A stretch of DNA of 64,000 nt from Claveliimonas bilis (GCF_030296775.1 NZ_AP027742.1:2418001-2482000), one strand, 5' to 3'. Shown: positions 25,723 through 35,655, numbered from the stretch's first letter. The notes: generated by a model not told the origin, from the letters alone. Translations and numbers: made by a program.

Positions 25723-27237
25723 CTAACATTTTACTTCCCTTAGCATCCGGTAAATCGCCTCCATATCCAGAGACTCACGAAGCCCTTTCGCCAAAGCCTG
25801 GTATTGCTTTTCCTTGTATTCCCGAAAATCTGTCCCCTTCAGGGCGGCGCCATCCAGGCCTTTTTTCTCTGCCAGCATTTGAAGAAGACCGTCGGCTGTC
25901 CCGCTGCTGTCAAAAATCCCATGAATATAAGTTCCTGCTGCCTGCCCCCGGCACACACCTAAGATTTCTTCTTTTTTTGCCAGAACCTGCGCTTCTCCTG
26001 TAAGCATTGTCCTGCCCATATGGATCTCATATCCCTCATATGCAGCGCCTGACAGTTTTTCATACATCCCGCTTAAAGCTTCCAGTTTCCCCTGTATGCG
26101 TGTTCTTGTTTTCTGCTTATGAAAAATGGTCTCCACCGGGAGGAGTCCCATTCCTCTCATGGTTCCTCCCCCTTCTGTTCCTTCCGGATCCGCAAGGCTT
26201 TCCCCCATCATCTGGTAGCCGCCGCATATGCCGAAGATCATGGTGCCTTTTTTCAAACATTTAAAAATAGAAGCTTCCATGCCGGAGGTCCGCATCCATT
26301 TCAGATCTCCCATTGTATTTTTACTTCCGGGAAGCAAAATGAGATCGGGATGTCCCAGATCCTGTGGTGCGGAAACATAACGAACCGCAACCCCCTCCAC
26401 AGATTCCAGAGGCGCAAGATCCGTATAATTGGAAATCTTTGGAAATCGGATCACTGCAATTTCAATGGCTGCCTTCTGTGCGCCTTTTTGGCCCGCCTTG
26501 TTTCCTTCCCTTTCCAGACGTTCCGATATGCTGTCTTCCTCCTCAATATCTACGGAAAGCATAGGAACAGTTCCCACCACAGGAATCTTTGTCCGCTCCT
26601 CCAGCATGACAATTCCCGGATCAAGGATGGATTTATCTCCACGGAACTTATTGATAATGAGCCCCTTGATCCGCTCCCTCTCCTTCTTTTCAAGAAGGGC
26701 CACTGTCCCGTAAAGCTGTGCAAATACGCCGCCCCGGTCAATGTCTCCGGCAAGAAGTACTGGAACATCCAGCATTTCGGCAAGACCCATGTTGACAATA
26801 TCATTTTCTTTCAGATTGATCTCTGCCGGACTCCCCGCCCCTTCTATGACAAGAATATCATACTCTTCTGCCAGATGGCGGCAGGCGTTTAAGATATCCG
26901 GGACAAACTTTTTTTTGCAGGCAAAATATTCACGGGCGCTCATATTTCCTATGACTTCCCCATTTACTATGACCTGAGATCCGGTGTCCGTAGTAGGTTT
27001 GAGCAAAATAGGATTCATATAGACAGAGGGCTCTGTCATAGCCGCCTCTGCCTGCACCACCTGGGCGCGTCCCATTTCCAGTCCATCCTCTGTAATATAG
27101 GAATTTAAAGCCATATTCTGGGATTTAAAGGGAGCGGTCCGAAAGCCGTCCTCCGTAAAAATCCGACAAAGTCCGGCTGCCAAAAGGCTCTTTCCTGCTC
27201 CGGACATGGTTCCCTGTATCATGATCGCTTTTGCCAT
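25723..27237 (-). CDS. cbiP: Cobyric acid synthase CbiP
   Basis: 504 aa, full length (CobQ/CbiP). It amidates carboxylates b, d, e and g of adenosylcobyrinate a,c-diamide with glutamine and ATP. The N-terminal dethiobiotin-synthetase-like domain has the P-loop GTMSGAGKS (9-17). The C-terminal class I amidotransferase has its nucleophile in FGICGGYQMMG (Cys about 330) and a late His in AGTYIHGIFDS. It overlaps the end of cobD by 19 nt. Confidence 0.97.
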   Translation of the reverse strand: MAKAIMIQGTMSGAGKSLLAAGLCRIFTEDGFRTAPFKSQNMALNSYITEDGLEMGRAQVVQAEAAMTEPSVYMNPILLKPTTDTGSQVIVNGEVIGNMSAREYFACKKKFVPDILNACRHLAEEYDILVIEGAGSPAEINLKENDIVNMGLAEMLDVPVLLAGDIDRGGVFAQLYGTVALLEKKERERIKGLIINKFRGDKSILDPGIVMLEERTKIPVVGTVPMLSVDIEEEDSISERLEREGNKAGQKGAQKAAIEIAVIRFPKISNYTDLAPLESVEGVAVRYVSAPQDLGHPDLILLPGSKNTMGDLKWMRTSGMEASIFKCLKKGTMIFGICGGYQMMGESLADPEGTEGGGTMRGMGLLPVETIFHKQKTRTRIQGKLEALSGMYEKLSGAAYEGYEIHMGRTMLTGEAQVLAKKEEILGVCRGQAAGTYIHGIFDSSGTADGLLQMLAEKKGLDGAALKGTDFREYKEKQYQALAKGLRESLDMEAIYRMLREVKC

Positions 27238-28295
27238 TGTTCTCTCCTTTTTCCGATATCACCGCACGTTTTCAAAACTTCCAGAAGCTGCACATTGTCC
27301 TCATGCCGCCTGATCCCGATCCGGTAAGTTCCCTTTCTGATCCCCGGAAAACTGGCTGCATCCCGAATATAGATTCCCTGTTTCAAACAGGCTTCCTGCA
27401 GGTCTTCTTCCCCCTCAAACATACAGAAGATGGTATCTGAAGGCCATACGAAAAACCCCAGTTCCGTCAGCTTTTCTTCCATCCACTTTTCTTCTTTTAA
27501 CAGAAATTCCCGGCTCTCTCTGACAAAGGCCTCCTCTTCCAGAGCGGCGCACCCTGCCATCTGTGCAGGAGCGGACACGTTCCAGGGAGGCAGTATATCT
27601 TCCAGTCTCTTTGCTGTTTCTTCATCGGCTGTCAGTGCATAGCCGAGCCGAAGTCCCGGCATGGCATAAATTTTTGTAAATGCCCGTAAAATAAGGATCT
27701 CCGGATATTGTTCCTGCAGATACTGAATGGATTTTCCCTCTCCCTGCACTGTCAGTTCCAGAAAACATTCATCCACTACAAGAAGCATCTGTTTCCTGTG
27801 GCACAGATCAGCCAGCTTTTCCAAAAATCCTCCATCTGCCAGCATTCCGGTAGGATTGTTGGGATTGCAGAGAAAAACGGCGCTAAGTCCTTCTTCTTTT
27901 TCAAGCCATTCCAGCGCTTTTTCTGTAAAGCGGTATCCCTCTTCCCGGCGGGCCAGATAATGCATCACCTGCCATCCATGGATGCGAAGGGCTTTTTCGT
28001 ATTCCCCAAAGGTCGGCCCCAGCACGGCAGCCTTCCCCGGTTCAAAGGCAGCCGCTATGGCATAGATCAGTTCCGCCGCCCCATTTCCTGTCACGATCCG
28101 CCCGGGGGATATTTGAAGTTTTCTTCCCAGAGCTTTTCTAAGTTCTCTTTTTTCTATATCCGGATACCGGTAAGCAAGAGAGACCCCTTTATGGGCCGCC
28201 TTTTTCACCGATTCGGGCATGCCAAAAGGATTGATATTGACAGAGAAGTCCAATCTGATGTTTTTATCGAAAATATTTCCGCCGTGTTCTTCCAT
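27219..28295 (-). CDS. cobD: L-threonine-O-3-phosphate decarboxylase CobD
   Basis: 358 aa, class I/II aminotransferase fold. It makes (R)-1-amino-2-propanol O-phosphate for the nucleotide loop. LDFSVNINPFGMP (15-27) is the CobD-type N-terminus, NPNNPTG (about 143-149) binds PLP, and RAFTKIYAMPGLRLGY (about 206-221) carries the Schiff-base Lys. It could be mistaken for histidinol-phosphate aminotransferase, but the position between cbiB and cbiP supports CobD. Confidence 0.93.
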   Translation of the reverse strand: MEEHGGNIFDKNIRLDFSVNINPFGMPESVKKAAHKGVSLAYRYPDIEKRELRKALGRKLQISPGRIVTGNGAAELIYAIAAAFEPGKAAVLGPTFGEYEKALRIHGWQVMHYLARREEGYRFTEKALEWLEKEEGLSAVFLCNPNNPTGMLADGGFLEKLADLCHRKQMLLVVDECFLELTVQGEGKSIQYLQEQYPEILILRAFTKIYAMPGLRLGYALTADEETAKRLEDILPPWNVSAPAQMAGCAALEEEAFVRESREFLLKEEKWMEEKLTELGFFVWPSDTIFCMFEGEEDLQEACLKQGIYIRDAASFPGIRKGTYRIGIRRHEDNVQLLEVLKTCGDIGKRREQWQKRS

Positions 28296-28346
28296 TTCTA
28301 TCCTCTTTTTCTATCCTTTTTCTCTGAATCTCTGCTGCCGTTTTCT

Positions 28347-29315
28347 CTAAATCAGAAAGATCAAAGCTGCTTTTACCGCCACCATCACCAAAAACTGCAG
28401 GATGACTGCTCCGTACTCCAGACGGCAGGCTGCCCGAATATCCTCCCGCCTCACCGAGCGGATGGGATCCCCGATGGTGGGCTTTTTATAAAGTTCTCCA
28501 AAATACCAGGCGTCCCCGGCAAGCTGCACCTGAAGAGCCCCCGCCATCACCGCTTCCGTCTGCGCCGCATTAGGACTTTTATGATTATGGCGGTCACGCC
28601 GGTAGATTTTCCATGCACTTTTTCCGTCAAATCCCAGCACAAAGGCTGCTGCTGTCATAAAAAGCGCACTGATCCTTGCAGGAATGAAATTGGCAATGTC
28701 ATCCAGACGGGCCGCGCAGGTTCCCAGCCACCGGTATTTCTCATTGCGGTAGCCGATCATGGAATCCATGGTATTGATGGCCTTATAAAAAACACCTCCT
28801 AAGGGTCCCGCCAGCATCATGTAAAATAAAGGAGCTGTCACACCGTCTGATGTATTTTCCGCCACGGTTTCCACTGCCGCTTTAATGACGCCCTCTTCGG
28901 AAAGGGACTTTGTATCCCGTCCCACGATCATGGAAACTGCTCTTCTTCCCGCTTCCAGCCCTTCTTTTTCCAGAGCGGTATACACTTTCATACTTTCTGT
29001 TTTCAGGGATTTTGCTGCCAGCATCTGCCAGCACAAAATGCAGGAAAGTCCAAAACCAAGAGCCGGATGGATCCTTTCTGCTATCCACAGAAGCAGCCCT
29101 GCAAACAGTACGGAGACAGACACCACAAAGATCACCAGAAGGAGACCTGCTATCTGTAAAGACCTCTTTTTATCGGGAAATACCTTTCGCAGCACCTTTT
29201 CCGTCCCGGTGATCAAAGAGCCGATCCCCTGCACCGGATGCCAGAGGCTGTGGGGATCTCCCAAAATAAAATCAAGTATAAATCCGATGCAAAGTGCCGC
29301 CAGTGACTGTGCCAT
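28347..29315 (-). CDS. cbiB: Adenosylcobinamide-phosphate synthase CbiB
   Basis: 322 aa, integral membrane protein with several hydrophobic segments. It joins aminopropanol phosphate to adenosylcobyric acid. The N-terminus has GFILDFILGDPHSLWHPV, the family signature. SMIVGRDT (about 126-133) and AVETVAENTSDGVTAPLFY (about 146-164) are conserved, the latter with the acidic substrate site. The start overlaps the end of the upstream phosphatase gene by 44 nt. Confidence 0.96.
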   Translation of the reverse strand: MAQSLAALCIGFILDFILGDPHSLWHPVQGIGSLITGTEKVLRKVFPDKKRSLQIAGLLLVIFVVSVSVLFAGLLLWIAERIHPALGFGLSCILCWQMLAAKSLKTESMKVYTALEKEGLEAGRRAVSMIVGRDTKSLSEEGVIKAAVETVAENTSDGVTAPLFYMMLAGPLGGVFYKAINTMDSMIGYRNEKYRWLGTCAARLDDIANFIPARISALFMTAAAFVLGFDGKSAWKIYRRDRHNHKSPNAAQTEAVMAGALQVQLAGDAWYFGELYKKPTIGDPIRSVRREDIRAACRLEYGAVILQFLVMVAVKAALIFLI

Positions 29316-29877
29316 CCAGATGTCCTTCCTTCCATTTTTCTTCGTCTATTTCCACAATATAGCCTTCTCCGTTTTCTACGTTCCAGGCATAGTAATCGCT
29401 GCCTTTCACCATCTGCGACATCACTGCCATGATCACCCCGCCGTGAACGGTACAGCCTATACTCTGATATCCTCTTTCCCCGGCAATTTCCACTGCTTTT
29501 TGAAGAGCCTTCACGCACCGGGCGTTAAAATCAGGAATCGCCTCCCCTTCCGGGAAAGGCAGCTCGCCGCCGCTTTCTACAAAAGTGTCATACAGGGGAT
29601 CTTCCATAAGTTCCTCATGGGTTTTGCCCTCCAATATTCCGAAATCACATTCTCTAAACTCCTCTATGATCTCCGGATCTTCTTCCCCAAAGACCACCTT
29701 CGCTGTCTGTATGCACCTCTTCATCGGACTGGAAAATACATGCTCCACCTTAGGATATATTCGTTTTTCCAGTGTAAGGATTCCTTCTTTCGTCACAGGT
29801 TCATCGCTTCTTCCTCCGATGAAACGATGCTCCCGGTTGCCTTCTGTTTGTCCGTGACGGACCAATATGATTTTCAT
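29272..29877 (-). CDS. cobC: Histidine phosphatase family protein, probable CobC
   Basis: 201 aa. VRHGQTEGNREHRF (6-19) carries the RHG catalytic His, and TVHGGVIMAVM the second His. In this position the likely role is dephosphorylation of alpha-ribazole 5'-phosphate or adenosylcobalamin 5'-phosphate (CobC). The family is broad, so the call rests on the neighbours cobS and cbiB. It is separated from cobS by 4 nt. Confidence 0.85.
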   Translation of the reverse strand: MKIILVRHGQTEGNREHRFIGGRSDEPVTKEGILTLEKRIYPKVEHVFSSPMKRCIQTAKVVFGEEDPEIIEEFRECDFGILEGKTHEELMEDPLYDTFVESGGELPFPEGEAIPDFNARCVKALQKAVEIAGERGYQSIGCTVHGGVIMAVMSQMVKGSDYYAWNVENGEGYIVEIDEEKWKEGHLDGTVTGGTLHRIYT

Positions 29878-29881
29878 TGTA

Positions 29882-30640
29882 CTATCCTGTCACCGCTGCC
29901 GCAAGAAGAAAGACCAACTCTAAAAGCTGGACAAAATATCCTGCCAGATCTCCGGTGATTCCTCCAAATTGTTTTTTACTTATGTAATAATACCAGATAT
30001 AAACCGCTGCCGCCGTCAAAAGGCAGATCCATCCGCATCGTCCCCCGAACACAAGGAGCAAAGCCGACGCAGCAAAAAGCAGCAGACCAAGGATGACTGC
30101 TCCCTTTTTCTTCTGTGCCTTCCCTGCAAACATAGTCACATAGGAGCCTGTCTTTTTTGCCTTGGGAAAGAAAATAACAGAAAGTCCGCTTAAGGCCCGG
30201 CTTATCACAAAGCCCACACCGACACAGAAAAGCCCCTGCCCGGGTCGGATACAGTTCCATGCTCCGTAAGAGAGCAGAAGATAAATCCCAAGTCCCATCA
30301 CGGCAAAAGCTCCCACACGGCTGTCCTTCAGGATTTCCAGCTTCTTTTGGGAATCTCCCCAGGAAGCCAGCGCATCTTTTGTGTCCATATAGCCATCCAT
30401 GTGGATCCCCCCGGAAATCCAGAGAGGAAGCGCAGTCAGAACGGCCGCCGACAGCTGCCGGGGAATAGCAAAAAAATCCGCCGCCCAGGCAGCCCCATAC
30501 AGGATACCCCCGATGACAGCTCCCACCAGCGGGAAAAAGCACATGACATATTCCATAGAAGATTTCTCCCAGTCTGCCTGTGGAACCGGAATCTTGGAAT
30601 ACATACTGAAAGCGATCAGAAAGCTGCTTACATATTTCAT
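29882..30640 (-). CDS. cobS: Adenosylcobinamide-GDP ribazoletransferase CobS
   Basis: 252 aa with about six membrane segments. It joins adenosylcobinamide-GDP to alpha-ribazole phosphate at the membrane. FSMYSKIPVP (10-19) and GGIHMDGYMDTKDALAS (about 76-92), with its Asp-rich metal site, are the family signatures; FGGITGDLAGYFVQ near the C-terminus is also typical. The start overlaps the cobU stop (ATGA). Confidence 0.96.
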   Translation of the reverse strand: MKYVSSFLIAFSMYSKIPVPQADWEKSSMEYVMCFFPLVGAVIGGILYGAAWAADFFAIPRQLSAAVLTALPLWISGGIHMDGYMDTKDALASWGDSQKKLEILKDSRVGAFAVMGLGIYLLLSYGAWNCIRPGQGLFCVGVGFVISRALSGLSVIFFPKAKKTGSYVTMFAGKAQKKKGAVILGLLLFAASALLLVFGGRCGWICLLTAAAVYIWYYYISKKQFGGITGDLAGYFVQLLELVFLLAAAVTG

Positions 30641-31188
30641 ACTGTCCCGTCCCCTTTCAGCTCCAAAGGCAGCTCTCCTTTCAGCATAAGGGGAAGGCCG
30701 AATTTGACTTCAATGACCACATCCGCCTCTTTTGCCAGTTTCTGATTGACCCGCCCGGACTCCCGGACATATCGGCGCATTTCCGGGTCCATGGGAACCT
30801 CGGAAAAAGAATCCTGGGCGATCACGATCAGGTCCTCCACCTGGCCTTTGATATGCCGGATCCCTCTCATAATGTAATCCGCCACCGGCTCTTCCTTCTG
30901 TGCCTTTGGGGAATACATCTCATTTGCCAGAAGATTGGTCATGCATTCTAACAGTACCAGTTTCTGTCCGCTTACATCCAGCGTTTCCAGGGCAAGCCCC
31001 TGCTCAACAGTTGTAAAATGCTTTCCTTTCCGCATGGTTCTGTGATCTTCAATTCGTTTTTCCATTTCTTCATCAATATCCTGCAGAGTGGCAAGATAAA
31101 TTTTTTCTTCCGGACAAAGTTTCACCGCAAGATCTTCCGCATACTCGGACTTGCCGCTTCCGCTTCCTCCAAATATCATGTAAAGCAT
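30637..31188 (-). CDS. cobU: Adenosylcobinamide kinase / guanylyltransferase CobU
   Basis: 183 aa, full length. It phosphorylates adenosylcobinamide and adds GMP. The P-loop GGSGSGKS (7-14) is at the N-terminus; RIEDHRTMRKG (about 46-56) contains the guanylylated His, and a late RESGRVNQKLA is conserved. It overlaps cobS by 4 nt and follows cobT by 21 nt. Confidence 0.96.
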   Translation of the reverse strand: MLYMIFGGSGSGKSEYAEDLAVKLCPEEKIYLATLQDIDEEMEKRIEDHRTMRKGKHFTTVEQGLALETLDVSGQKLVLLECMTNLLANEMYSPKAQKEEPVADYIMRGIRHIKGQVEDLIVIAQDSFSEVPMDPEMRRYVRESGRVNQKLAKEADVVIEVKFGLPLMLKGELPLELKGDGTV

Positions 31189-31209
31189 TGCTTCCTCCTT
31201 TAAAGAGCG

Positions 31210-32262
31210 TTAAAGAGGCTGATAGGCCTCAATCTGAATCCCGTCAAAATCAGGCATATGACGATACACTTCCAGCGCCATATCCAAAAGGGGCATAAGA
31301 GCGACTGCGGCGGTCCCTTCTCCCAGCTTCATGCCGCAGTGCAGGAAGGGTTCCTTTCCAAGTTCTTTTAAAACCAGGCTCATTCCCCCTTCTCCGGATA
31401 AATGGGAAGGAAGAATATAATCGGAAACCTTTGGCTCGATCCGGCAGGCAACAAGAGCCGCCGCCGCGGAAATGAATCCGTCCATCACTACAGGGATCCG
31501 GTACATGGCTCCTCCAAGGAACACTCCGGCAAGGCCTCCGATATCCAGTCCTCCCACTTTGGCAAGCACATCCAGCGGATCTTGGGGATCCGGCCGGTTC
31601 CTTTGGATAGCTGTCCGTATCACCTGCTGCTTCCGAAGAAGCCCCTCGTCGGAAAGTCCTGCCCCTTTTCCTGTCACTTCCTTCGGATCCTTGCCAAGGA
31701 GCACTGAAACCACGGCGCTGCTTGTGGTAGTGTTGCCGATTCCCATTTCACCGGTCAGAAGGATCTGATACCCCAGTTCCCGGCAGCGCCAGGCTGCGCG
31801 GATTCCTGCATGGATGGCTTCCTGGGCTTCCTTCTTTGACATGGCAGGGCCTTTGGCCATATTCCGGGTTCCCCAGGCTACTTTATCTTCATAGACTTTT
31901 GTCTTTGTCTGTACGCCGATATCAATGGGGAAAACGTCCACACCGGCCCGCCTGCTCATCAGGCAGGCGGAAGTCTTTCCTTCTGCAAAATTGTCTGTCA
32001 CCACTGCCGTTACGCTGCTGTCTGTCTGGGAGACCCCCTCTTCCACTACTCCGTTGTCAGCGCACATGACGATCAATGCTTTTTTGTCTATAGAAACTTT
32101 TTCATTTCCCATAATACCTGCAATCTGTATGATGGCATCTTCCAGCCTTCCAAGTCCGTACAAAGGTTTTGCAATCTGCATCCAGCGCCTTTGGCACCGC
32201 TCCATGGAAGTTTGATCTAATCCTGTCACTTTAAAGCTGTTGTTTTCTTCTGTTTTTTCCAT
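31210..32262 (-). CDS. cobT: Nicotinate-nucleotide-dimethylbenzimidazole phosphoribosyltransferase CobT
   Basis: 350 aa. It activates the lower-ligand base as alpha-ribazole phosphate. VMCADNGVVEEGVSQTD (65-81), TGEMGIGNTTTSSA (about 170-183) and KLGEGTAAVALMPL with the catalytic Glu near the C-terminus are all present. Which base is used (DMB, adenine or a phenol) cannot be read from the sequence; no DMB synthesis genes are in the window. It overlaps the end of cbiA. Confidence 0.96.
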   Translation of the reverse strand: MEKTEENNSFKVTGLDQTSMERCQRRWMQIAKPLYGLGRLEDAIIQIAGIMGNEKVSIDKKALIVMCADNGVVEEGVSQTDSSVTAVVTDNFAEGKTSACLMSRRAGVDVFPIDIGVQTKTKVYEDKVAWGTRNMAKGPAMSKKEAQEAIHAGIRAAWRCRELGYQILLTGEMGIGNTTTSSAVVSVLLGKDPKEVTGKGAGLSDEGLLRKQQVIRTAIQRNRPDPQDPLDVLAKVGGLDIGGLAGVFLGGAMYRIPVVMDGFISAAAALVACRIEPKVSDYILPSHLSGEGGMSLVLKELGKEPFLHCGMKLGEGTAAVALMPLLDMALEVYRHMPDFDGIQIEAYQPL

Positions 32263-33649
32263 ATTCTTCTGCCTTTCTTACAAATCGTCCGGCAAAATCC
32301 GGCATCGAATAGAGATAGAGATGAGGAAATCCGGCATAAAATGCCTCTCCTGTCACGCCGCATTCCCAATTCCGGCCGGTAATGGGTTTGCAGGCCTGGA
32401 ATGCGTCCCCATTTGCATCTGTATCCATATAGTGAAACTCATGTCCCCGGATAATCTCTTTTTCTTTTGCAAACGCTCCGTCTTTTTGGGCTGTCAGTGA
32501 CACATAGCCAAATCTGGACAGTCTCCCTTTATAAAAGCTTTTCCCCGGCAGGAATCCTGCCATTTTGCAATGTCTTCCTTCGGGATCTTCCATCTCCTCC
32601 TGAAGATAGAGGAAGCCTCCGCACTCTGCCATACACGGCATTCCAGAGGAAAGCGCCTGCTTCACTGACTGGCGCATGGGAAGATTTGCCTCCAGATGAG
32701 CGCCGTAAAGCTCAGGATAGCCGCCTCCAAGGAGAAGGGCATCCGCCTCCCTGGGAATTTCCCTGTCATTTAAGGGGGAAAATTCCAAAAGCTGTGCCCC
32801 AAGCTTTTCAAGAAGCCTTAGGTTATCTTTATAATAGAAGGAAAAGGCCGCATCTTTTGCCACAGCGACCACAGGCGGCTTTTGGGAATCCTTTTGGAGC
32901 AACTTTTGAGAAATCTCCTTTACAGGGATATCTAATTCCCCTTCCTCCATATCCGGAGCCGTGGAAGCAATCTTTTCCAGAAGGGGAAGATCAAGAGAAA
33001 TCCGGCACTGCTTTTCCAGTTTTTGCAGTTTCTCCTTCCACTTCTTGATCTCACCCGGCATAACAAGCCCCAAATGGCGGCTTTCCAGGTCCATATCTTC
33101 CATTTTAGGCAGATAGCCGCAGACCGGAATGTCAAGCTCTTCTTCTGTCAATTGTTTCATCCCTTCATAGCGGGACGGAGACAATTGATTAAAGATCACA
33201 CCCCGGATCAGGCTGTCCCGCCGAAATTCCCGGAATCCTTTCAAAAGCGCCATAACGGAAACGCTTGTCTTTGCAGCATCAACTACCAGTATAACGGGCG
33301 CTTCCAGCGTCCTTGCCACATCGTAGGTACTGGCTGAAAGGGAAGTGCCTGCCAGGCCGTCATAATATCCCATCACGCCCTCGATCACAGAAAGATCCGC
33401 CTGTTTTGCCTCCTCCAGGAAAAGCTGTCTTACCAGTTCTTCTCCGGCAAAGAAAGTATCCAGATTTTTGGAAGCTGTTCCGATCACGGTTTCATGGAAC
33501 ATGGGATCAATATAATCCGGACCGCATTTAAAGGCTGCCGGCTTTTTTCCTGCTGCCAGAAGGGAAGTTAAAATTCCACAGACAGCAAGTGTCTTTCCGC
33601 TTCCGCTCCCCGGCGCCGCTATGACAAGTCTGGGTGCCTGCCGTTTCAT
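32231..33649 (-). CDS. cbiA: Cobyrinate a,c-diamide synthase CbiA
   Basis: 472 aa, full length. It amidates the a and c carboxylates of cobyrinate. P-loop APGSGSGKT (11-19), the CGPDYIDPMFH substrate motif (about 41-51), and a C-terminal amidotransferase domain with MAECGGFLYL (Cys about 340). The start overlaps the stop of the CbiJ-E-T fusion gene (ATGA). Confidence 0.96.
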   Translation of the reverse strand: MKRQAPRLVIAAPGSGSGKTLAVCGILTSLLAAGKKPAAFKCGPDYIDPMFHETVIGTASKNLDTFFAGEELVRQLFLEEAKQADLSVIEGVMGYYDGLAGTSLSASTYDVARTLEAPVILVVDAAKTSVSVMALLKGFREFRRDSLIRGVIFNQLSPSRYEGMKQLTEEELDIPVCGYLPKMEDMDLESRHLGLVMPGEIKKWKEKLQKLEKQCRISLDLPLLEKIASTAPDMEEGELDIPVKEISQKLLQKDSQKPPVVAVAKDAAFSFYYKDNLRLLEKLGAQLLEFSPLNDREIPREADALLLGGGYPELYGAHLEANLPMRQSVKQALSSGMPCMAECGGFLYLQEEMEDPEGRHCKMAGFLPGKSFYKGRLSRFGYVSLTAQKDGAFAKEKEIIRGHEFHYMDTDANGDAFQACKPITGRNWECGVTGEAFYAGFPHLYLYSMPDFAGRFVRKAEEYGKNRRKQQL

Positions 33650-35655
33650 TCTTTCTTCTCTCCTTCCCTGCCCTGCTCTTTTTTCTCTTTCCGTCTTTCA
33701 AACGTAACGATATAGATGGGGTTCTGTCCGGTCATCATCTGATATCTTCCTACTTTTTTTCCCTGGGATACCTGGATCTGCATTATATCCGCTCCAAGCT
33801 TTGGATGCCGCTTTATATATTCGGTGCATTCCGCAAGGGTATTCAGTGTGATAGCGGAAACTACGATTTTTGCCTCTGGATTTTTGCTCCATATTGCTTC
33901 CAGAATGGACGTCAGATTTCCGCTGCTTCCTCCCACAAAAGCAAGATCCGGCGCCGGCAGCTGCTCCAATGCTTCAGGAGCCTCTCCGTGAACGGCCTGA
34001 ATATTGGATACATGAAAATGCCTCTTGTTCTTGTGTATAAGAGCAATTCCTTCAATCTTCTTCTCGATGGCAAAAACCATGCCGTCTATGGATTTCTTTG
34101 CAAGGGCAATGGACACGGATCCGGTTCCTGCGCCTACATCGTAAATAACTGCGTCCTTTTGGGGATTCATTTTTGCAAGGACTACGCTTCGGATCCCGCT
34201 TTTTGTCATAGGAATCTTTCCCCGGATAAAATCGCCATCCTCCGTCTCCTGCGGTGCCTCTTCCACAAGGATTTCCGGGATCTCCACATACATCACACTG
34301 AGCCCGTCCCAGATTTTTTCTTTTTCAGACAAGCGTTTGGCTGTACCTGATATGAGATTTTCCTTGGGGTAGGACAGTCTGCTTCCCACATAGACAGACG
34401 CAGATCCATAGCCATACCGGCAAAGTCTTCTTAACACGGTTTCAATCTCTTTCCCGCTGCTTACCAGAAGAAAGATTCGTCCGTATTCTCTTAAATAATC
34501 CACATAATTACAGTTCCGACCGTGAATGCTGAGCAAAGGAGTATGTTCCACTCCCTTTCCAATCCGGGCCGCCATACAGGAAATAGATGAAATTCCCGGA
34601 ATGACTGACATCTCATATTCCTTCAATGTCTCTTTCAGCTTCGCCGCTCCGCTGTAAAAGCTGACATCGCCGGAAAGCAGAATGACAATCTGCCGGTATC
34701 TGGAATTGATCCTTAAAAATTCTTCTATCTTGTCTGCACGGTACTCTTCATATCTTTCTGCCGCGATTCCTTCTGCCGCCTGCAGCATACGCTTGGCTCC
34801 GATCAGCACATCCGCCGATTTCATTGCCCGCTGTGCTGCTTTTGTCAGCAAACTCTCATCCCCCGGCCCCACTCCTACAAGGGTAATATGACGCGGACGG
34901 CGGAAACCGTATTTTTCTGCAAGGATCTGAAACGCTTCATCCAGAGTGACTCCCTTTTCCAGGGGTCTTCCAATGACAACTGCCACTGCTCCCGCTTTTT
35001 TGGCGGCGCGAAGCTTTTCTTCATATCCGCCGCTTCGGCCTGATTCCTTTGTCACCATATATTTTGCCTGCACATGGCGAAGAAGCTGTTCGTTCATTTC
35101 CTGGGAAAAAGGTCCCTGCATCGCAATGAGATGTTTCCCTTCAAATCCGTTTTCCACTGCTTTTTGCACTGCTTCTTTTGTGGAAAGCACACGAAGAAAG
35201 CACCGGCTCTGATAATCGGGTATTTCCGTGTAAGGCGCAAGTTCCTTGCTTCCGGTGGTGATGAGGACATTTCCTTCCTTATCTTTCAGATAGTCCGCCG
35301 CCTCCCGAATATTCTTTACCCACACTGCATTTCCGTCCTTTACGGATCCTTCCCGCAGCACCCGCATATAAGAAATGCTCTCTTCCCGACACATTTTCTG
35401 TATATTTTTTGTCACTTCCATGGCAAAAGGATGGGTGGCGTCAATGACAAGCTCTGCCTGGCACCCGTAAGCCAGTTCCCGCATTCCCTCCACATCCAGT
35501 CTGCCGGCGAGAACGTGGATATTTTCCCCGTCCTCCACTTGCTCTTTTCCATACTCTGTCGCCGTAAGGACATATACTTTCGGTGCATGTCCCCGAAGAA
35601 ATTCCGCTATTTTCCGCCCCTCTGTCGTTCCTGCAAAAATCATAATACTAGCCAT
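33646..35655 (-). CDS. CbiJ-CbiE-CbiT trifunctional fusion
   Basis: About 669 aa made of three enzymes in one chain. Residues about 1-250 are precorrin-6A reductase CbiJ (IFAGTTEGR at the start, IDATHPFA near 75). Residues about 255-463 are the C5-methyltransferase CbiE (LVGVGPGDESLLT, then LLSGDVSFYS). Residues about 473-669 are CbiT, the C15-methyltransferase/decarboxylase (YDVGAGTGSVS SAM site). CbiE-CbiT fusions (CobL type) are common; adding CbiJ gives three steps in a row on one protein. The ATG at 35655 is favoured by AAGGGG 8 nt upstream; another in-frame ATG lies 6 nt before it. Confidence 0.94.
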   Translation of the reverse strand: MASIMIFAGTTEGRKIAEFLRGHAPKVYVLTATEYGKEQVEDGENIHVLAGRLDVEGMRELAYGCQAELVIDATHPFAMEVTKNIQKMCREESISYMRVLREGSVKDGNAVWVKNIREAADYLKDKEGNVLITTGSKELAPYTEIPDYQSRCFLRVLSTKEAVQKAVENGFEGKHLIAMQGPFSQEMNEQLLRHVQAKYMVTKESGRSGGYEEKLRAAKKAGAVAVVIGRPLEKGVTLDEAFQILAEKYGFRRPRHITLVGVGPGDESLLTKAAQRAMKSADVLIGAKRMLQAAEGIAAERYEEYRADKIEEFLRINSRYRQIVILLSGDVSFYSGAAKLKETLKEYEMSVIPGISSISCMAARIGKGVEHTPLLSIHGRNCNYVDYLREYGRIFLLVSSGKEIETVLRRLCRYGYGSASVYVGSRLSYPKENLISGTAKRLSEKEKIWDGLSVMYVEIPEILVEEAPQETEDGDFIRGKIPMTKSGIRSVVLAKMNPQKDAVIYDVGAGTGSVSIALAKKSIDGMVFAIEKKIEGIALIHKNKRHFHVSNIQAVHGEAPEALEQLPAPDLAFVGGSSGNLTSILEAIWSKNPEAKIVVSAITLNTLAECTEYIKRHPKLGADIMQIQVSQGKKVGRYQMMTGQNPIYIVTFERRKEKKEQGREGEKKE

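Noticed and set aside
27708-30000. Long plus-strand reading frames opposite cobD and cbiB
   Set aside because: They are mirror frames of well-supported B12 genes, with no family motifs and no ribosome sites.
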